DNA of 64,000 bases. It comes from Anaerolineales bacterium. GTDB taxonomy: Bacteria; Chloroflexota; Anaerolineae; Anaerolineales; Villigracilaceae. The stretch spans positions 1 through 64,000 of the forward strand of contig JAEURJ010000013.1 in NCBI GenBank assembly GCA_016789305.1. The letters are read 5' to 3'. Shown piece by piece: positions 61,306 to 64,000 of this stretch. The first letter of the stretch is position 1, and each line of letters starts with the position of its first letter. The notes beneath the pieces were generated by a model. That model saw only the letters and a program-made list of their open reading frames with translations, searched no databases and was not told the origin of the DNA. The position numbers and the translations under genes are program-made.

Positions 61306-61387
61306 CCGCAAATACTGGCCTCTTCACAGGTCGAAGTGACATTTCACAGAACGAAAGACCGGTTGACCTGAACCAATATGCCCGATT

Positions 61388-61840
61388 TTATCCATGCGAA
61401 TCATTAATTTTCTTTTCCAGTTCTTTAAGGGCTTCTCTCCATGCCCTTTCCTGCCATTGCCGCGCCTCTTCCCATTCGGGTGAACTTCGCCAGCCCGAAT
61501 GGATCAGATGTACTTGTGTTGAATCGTCATTCTGGATAAAAAAAACAACCACGTGTGTTAGTGGGTCGGCGTTGTTTGCAAAATGCTTATATTGCTTGGG
61601 ACTCCTCCACTCGAACGAAAGGAACTTGTCTGCTTCAATGGCTGTTATTTTACAACCGAGAGTACTGTTATCTTCCCTGTTGTTCGGTTCCCAGAATAAT
61701 TCATATTTTCCGCCGGTGACTGGTTCCACTTCGGTTGCTTCGGTGAGCCAAGACTCAAGTAATTTATCGACGCTGAATAGTTCAAAAGCACGATGTGAAT
61801 TACAGCGTAGTTGAACCGACAAATGTATGATGTTATCCAT
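61388..61840 (-). CDS. SRPBCC (AHSA1-type) domain protein
   Basis: A 150-residue START/Bet v1-like protein. It opens IHLSVQLRCNSHRAFELFSV, followed by LLESWLTEATEVEPVTGGKYELFW, ITAIEADKFLSFEWRSP and a C-terminal long helix EEARQWQERAWREALKELE, as in AHSA1-type proteins. They bind small hydrophobic ligands; the function is unknown. GGAGA precedes the ATG, and a sigma70-like promoter lies upstream. Confidence 0.88.
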   Translation of the reverse strand: MDNIIHLSVQLRCNSHRAFELFSVDKLLESWLTEATEVEPVTGGKYELFWEPNNREDNSTLGCKITAIEADKFLSFEWRSPKQYKHFANNADPLTHVVVFFIQNDDSTQVHLIHSGWRSSPEWEEARQWQERAWREALKELEKKINDSHG

Positions 61841-61879
61841 TGAAGTCTCTCCTTATTAATAGCTTTGCAATCTGTTCCG

Positions 61880-61907
61880 AGTATATTCGATCTCTTGCAA
61901 AAGTCAA
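61880..61907 (-). promoter_or_regulatory. Promoter of the SRPBCC gene
   Basis: Minus strand: TTGACT (61902-61907), 16-nt spacer, TATACT (61880-61885), with a 5' UTR of about 35 nt. The wider gap 61841-62118 otherwise holds only a degenerate repeat and hairpin-forming sequence. Confidence 0.6.
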
Positions 61908-62035
61908 AAATGTAGATCAATGGAGTGTAAAAGTTCCCTGCATAGTCCGCCAGGACAGGTTGCTTTTCCGCGCTCCATCAAATACTTATGCAAGAGGTCT
62001 ATTGTACAAGACAAGTGCCCCGTCACGTGGCGTGA

Positions 62036-62080
62036 ACTCTGTCTGCCTGTACGGTGCAGCAGTCGAAGGACAGCAGGGCT
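62036..62080. repeat. Degenerate accessory-region repeat, copy D
   Basis: CTCTGTCTGCCTGTACGGTG and CAGCAGTCGAAGGACAGCAG resemble copies A and B in the CTGCCTG...TGCA core. It lies about 39-83 bp past the stop of the gene at 62119. Confidence 0.3.
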
Positions 62081-62118
62081 GGCGTACGCTTGCCGGGCGC
62101 TTTTTTATGTTTGGATGA

Positions 62119-62775
62119 CTATAAGATTTTACCTTCGATTGCCGCAAGGGCATAATCTCGTATCTCGTTGTCAAGATTGAGATTGGCTTGAAGATAATCT
62201 TCGATAACTTTGCGTTTGCTGCTGTGCTTAATATGACCCAGTCCGTGCAAGGCGCTTACCTGACAAGCAAGTGAAGGGAACTGAAGAATCTCCGCCATTG
62301 TTTGAAACATGGTCTCTGCCACTTTTATGTCGATATCATCCCCGAAATTGCGGAGCATATCCCACCACATATTGCAAGAGTCTTGTTCAGGGATTTGCAT
62401 AAAAACAATCTGAAAAGGTACGGCCATCGACTTGATGCATCGCTCGCGAAGATGCCAGTCTAATTCGGTGTTCCATATAAAATTTGCCAAAGCGAAGCTT
62501 GAATGCCCATTGAGAAGAAACCAAAAGCCTTGATTGATCTGTTCGGGACTATAACTTTCAAGTAAAAAAGAAGGACTTTGGAATAATCTGGTTGCGTATT
62601 CCAGTTGTCTTTCCGCGATTTCGTCTTCGTGAAATATCCATTTGTTCCAAAACTCATTTAATTGGTCGTCCCAGTACCATGCTGACTGTGGGTCGTCACT
62701 AACTGAATGGTCAAAAATGAATTTGACCCACTCATCAAACGTCATATCAATTTTTGGCGGCATGTTATTTTTCAT
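62119..62775 (-). CDS. Hypothetical protein, HEAT-like helical repeats
   Basis: I do not recognise a named family. The 218-residue acidic protein is probably all-helical. It opens with MTFDEWVKFIFDHSV and is rich in Trp. The C-terminal third (FPSLACQVSALHGLGHIKHS and KVIEDYLQANLNLDNEIRDY) reads like a HEAT repeat. No signal or membrane segment is present. Such proteins sometimes serve as immunity or scaffold proteins, but no toxin gene is visible beside it. Confidence 0.75.
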   Translation of the reverse strand: MKNNMPPKIDMTFDEWVKFIFDHSVSDDPQSAWYWDDQLNEFWNKWIFHEDEIAERQLEYATRLFQSPSFLLESYSPEQINQGFWFLLNGHSSFALANFIWNTELDWHLRERCIKSMAVPFQIVFMQIPEQDSCNMWWDMLRNFGDDIDIKVAETMFQTMAEILQFPSLACQVSALHGLGHIKHSSKRKVIEDYLQANLNLDNEIRDYALAAIEGKIL

Positions 62776-62882
62776 GTGTTATTTTCCATTGTGCCGCGGA
62801 AAGATTTTGAAGTCAGCCTCTCTAAATCCGACGGATGTGCTTCAAAGCCCCGCGCAGGTCTCCCGTATTTGGGGATGCGTGC

Positions 62883-62931
62883 CCGATAAGGCAGGGAGGA
62901 GCCAGTGAATTATCTTGGCTTTCGTCCCGGG
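62883..62931. repeat. Accessory-region repeat, copy E
   Basis: The core GGAGCCAGTGAATTATCTTGG matches 63482-63529 (GGAGTCAGTAAATTATCCTGG) at about 20 of 25 positions in the wider core, and both start with CCGATA. It begins about 20 bp past the acetyltransferase stop. Confidence 0.55.
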
Positions 62932-62950
62932 TCTTTTACTGGGGCGACGT

Positions 62951-63427
62951 TCATAGTTTACAACTATACAACGAGACTTCCCCGTCCGGGTATTCGACGG
63001 TCTTGATGAAATCCCAGCCTAAACGTTCCAGGATGCCTGCTGCATTAACGGTGGTTGCAGAAATCGTCGAATATCCTTGTTCACGCGCTAATTTCATACC
63101 TGCCCGAACCAATTCTGTGCCAACGCCGTGACCTCGATAAGACTTCGCGACATATAAACCTCCCAATTCAGGTTGAATCTCTGGTAATGTTCCAGGTTCG
63201 CCCTCCCGCAGGATAATTGTGCCAACAAGCTCGTTGGACTCAAAAGCAACAAGCCGGGAGGGAGGACTGTTGCGAGAAATATCTTCAAGAAAATCTTTCA
63301 TCATATCTTCATCTGACCAATTAGCAAAATAATCCGGCCATTGGTCACGGAACCATTTTGTCAATGTGGGTATGGTGTCGAGATGGTCTGCGAGGAAATC
63401 GATTGTAATCATAGCCTTCTTTTCCAT
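62951..63427 (-). CDS. GNAT-family N-acetyltransferase
   Basis: A 158-residue GNAT protein. The acetyl-CoA loop is YRGHGVGTELVRAGMKLA near residue 98, after the strand ELGGLYVAKS, and is followed by GYSTISATTVNAAGILERLGWD. The N-terminal half shows the usual VAFESNELVGTIIL strand pair. The acceptor is unknown. A second ATG five codons in is possible; neither has a clear ribosome binding site at good spacing. Confidence 0.88.
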   Translation of the reverse strand: MEKKAMITIDFLADHLDTIPTLTKWFRDQWPDYFANWSDEDMMKDFLEDISRNSPPSRLVAFESNELVGTIILREGEPGTLPEIQPELGGLYVAKSYRGHGVGTELVRAGMKLAREQGYSTISATTVNAAGILERLGWDFIKTVEYPDGEVSLYSCKL

Positions 63428-63481
63428 GATTCTTTGTAAAGTTACAAGGCCGGCAGTCCAACAACTTGTGGAGACGGATGA

Positions 63482-63529
63482 CCGATAGAATAAGGTGGAG
63501 TCAGTAAATTATCCTGGTGTCCGACAGGG
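63482..63529. repeat. Accessory-region repeat, copy F
   Basis: Partner of copy E, in the same orientation and at a similar place, about 29 bp past the stop of the minus-strand gene at 63558. Confidence 0.55.
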
Positions 63530-63557
63530 TGGCAGGCTGTGCAGTGGATTTGCATCC

Positions 63558-64000
63558 TTAGATACCCCTCCTGGCAGACTCAAATTCGAAACGAAGTTTT
63601 TCGACTTTGGCCTTGCCAAGTGATTTGCGAACGACGGCAAAACTTTCAAGATCCTTTGCGCGCCATGCAGTCTGGGGGACTTCATCAAGATAATAGAAAT
63701 ATTCCCATAGTATCGACTCCCAACTAGTACAGCGGACTGCGGCACCGTTGATGGTCCCTTGCTTTTCCCACGGGCAGGAGTTCAAAGGAACACCCTCAAG
63801 TTCGTAATTATTTCCATGTTGAATGCATGGCTCGCAATCCAGGAGTACATCGCGAACATAAATGAGAAAGCCGTAATTGGTATTTTCCACCCTGCCGCCT
63901 CCGAAGGTATGTAATATGGCAATAAATTGGTCCTGCCGTTCAATTGGAAAAGCCAGGTCGATATCGTCATGCTCCCGTGTTATTTTATGAAGTCGGGCAT
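63558..64000 (-). CDS. Nucleotidyltransferase (aminoglycoside/lincosamide-type), 5' end outside window
   Basis: The frame is open to the window edge and reads KITREHDDIDLAFPIERQDQ, the metal-binding active-site segment of LnuA/ANT(2'')-like nucleotidyltransferases, then GFLIYVRDVLLDCEPC and a C-terminal helix with AWRAKDLESFAVVRKSLG. About 147 residues are visible. The usual N-terminal Gly-Gly segment would lie beyond 64000. Family members adenylylate antibiotics, but many relatives are uncharacterised, so resistance is not shown. Confidence 0.8.
   Translation of the reverse strand, partial: ARLHKITREHDDIDLAFPIERQDQFIAILHTFGGGRVENTNYGFLIYVRDVLLDCEPCIQHGNNYELEGVPLNSCPWEKQGTINGAAVRCTSWESILWEYFYYLDEVPQTAWRAKDLESFAVVRKSLGKAKVEKLRFEFESARRGI

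Noticed and set aside
59157..64000. Integron attC sites between the accessory genes
   Set aside because: No paired RYYYAAC...GTTRRRY core sites were found flanking the spacers; one isolated GTTGGAC (minus strand, 63451-63457) has no partner. At least one gene also has its own promoter.

Overview
The window looks like a chromosomal segment from a Chloroflexota bacterium, probably class Anaerolineae. This is inferred from a lipoprotein with a Thr-Glu-Ala-Pro-Ala-rich linker after its lipobox, an alpha-aminoadipate (LysW-type) lysine cluster, a tightly packed purine operon with a split PurH, and the gene mix. No rRNA, tRNA, CRISPR array, transposase or integrase was seen.

Layout. 1-2.1 kb: the end of an ABC-2 type exporter operon and a small conserved-looking protein. 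2.1-23.2 kb: a two-armed catabolic island built around a DeoR-family regulator. The minus arm holds a CBS-domain protein, a dimethylglycine/sarcosine-dehydrogenase-like flavoprotein with a GcvT domain, a choline-kinase-like enzyme, Lgt, a class II aldolase, a HisC-like aminotransferase and a HAD phosphatase. The plus arm holds the DeoR regulator, a second flavoprotein-GcvT enzyme, a PfkB-like protein that lacks its catalytic Asp, a non-pyrrolysine MttB-family methyltransferase, DUF47-PiT phosphate transport, a four-gene ABC importer and an alkaline-phosphatase-superfamily enzyme. The simplest reading is uptake and stepwise demethylation of a methylated, possibly phosphorylated, amine or sugar; the substrate is unknown. 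23.2-24.2 kb: a DJ-1/PfpI protein and a YjbQ protein.

24.2-33.5 kb: surface-polysaccharide genes (rmlB, rmlA, GT-C glycosyltransferase, methyltransferase, GT2 glycosyltransferase, epimerase, DegT aminotransferase, acyltransferase). A decayed second copy of the purB 3' end lies on the far side of the acyltransferase from intact purB, an apparent recombination scar. 33.6-48.7 kb: purine biosynthesis on the minus strand in the order purL-Q-C-E-K-F-D-M-H(C)-N-H(N)-guaB-purB, from a good sigma70-type promoter. PurL carries two fused PurS-like domains. 48.8-53.9 kb: lysine biosynthesis by the aminoadipate route (homocitrate synthase with a RAM domain, homoaconitase large and small subunits, homoisocitrate dehydrogenase, LysX), also minus strand. 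It is preceded by a leader with a Lys-rich short reading frame and mutually exclusive RNA hairpins, a candidate lysine attenuator. 54.3-59.1 kb: a large divergent glutamate synthase, transcribed away from the lysine operon across a region with two matching palindromic operators. 59.1-64 kb: an accessory stretch of unrelated single genes, all on the minus strand, separated by spacers that carry degenerate repeats soon after the stop codons.

The strongest regulatory observations are (i) the lysine-operon attenuator, (ii) divergent promoters at 10.4 kb that share one palindromic -35 hexamer and give a nearly leaderless regulator mRNA, and (iii) three intergenic elements of unrelated sequence that share one architecture: 11-nt palindrome, 7-nt spacer, same palindrome with the centre base flipped.
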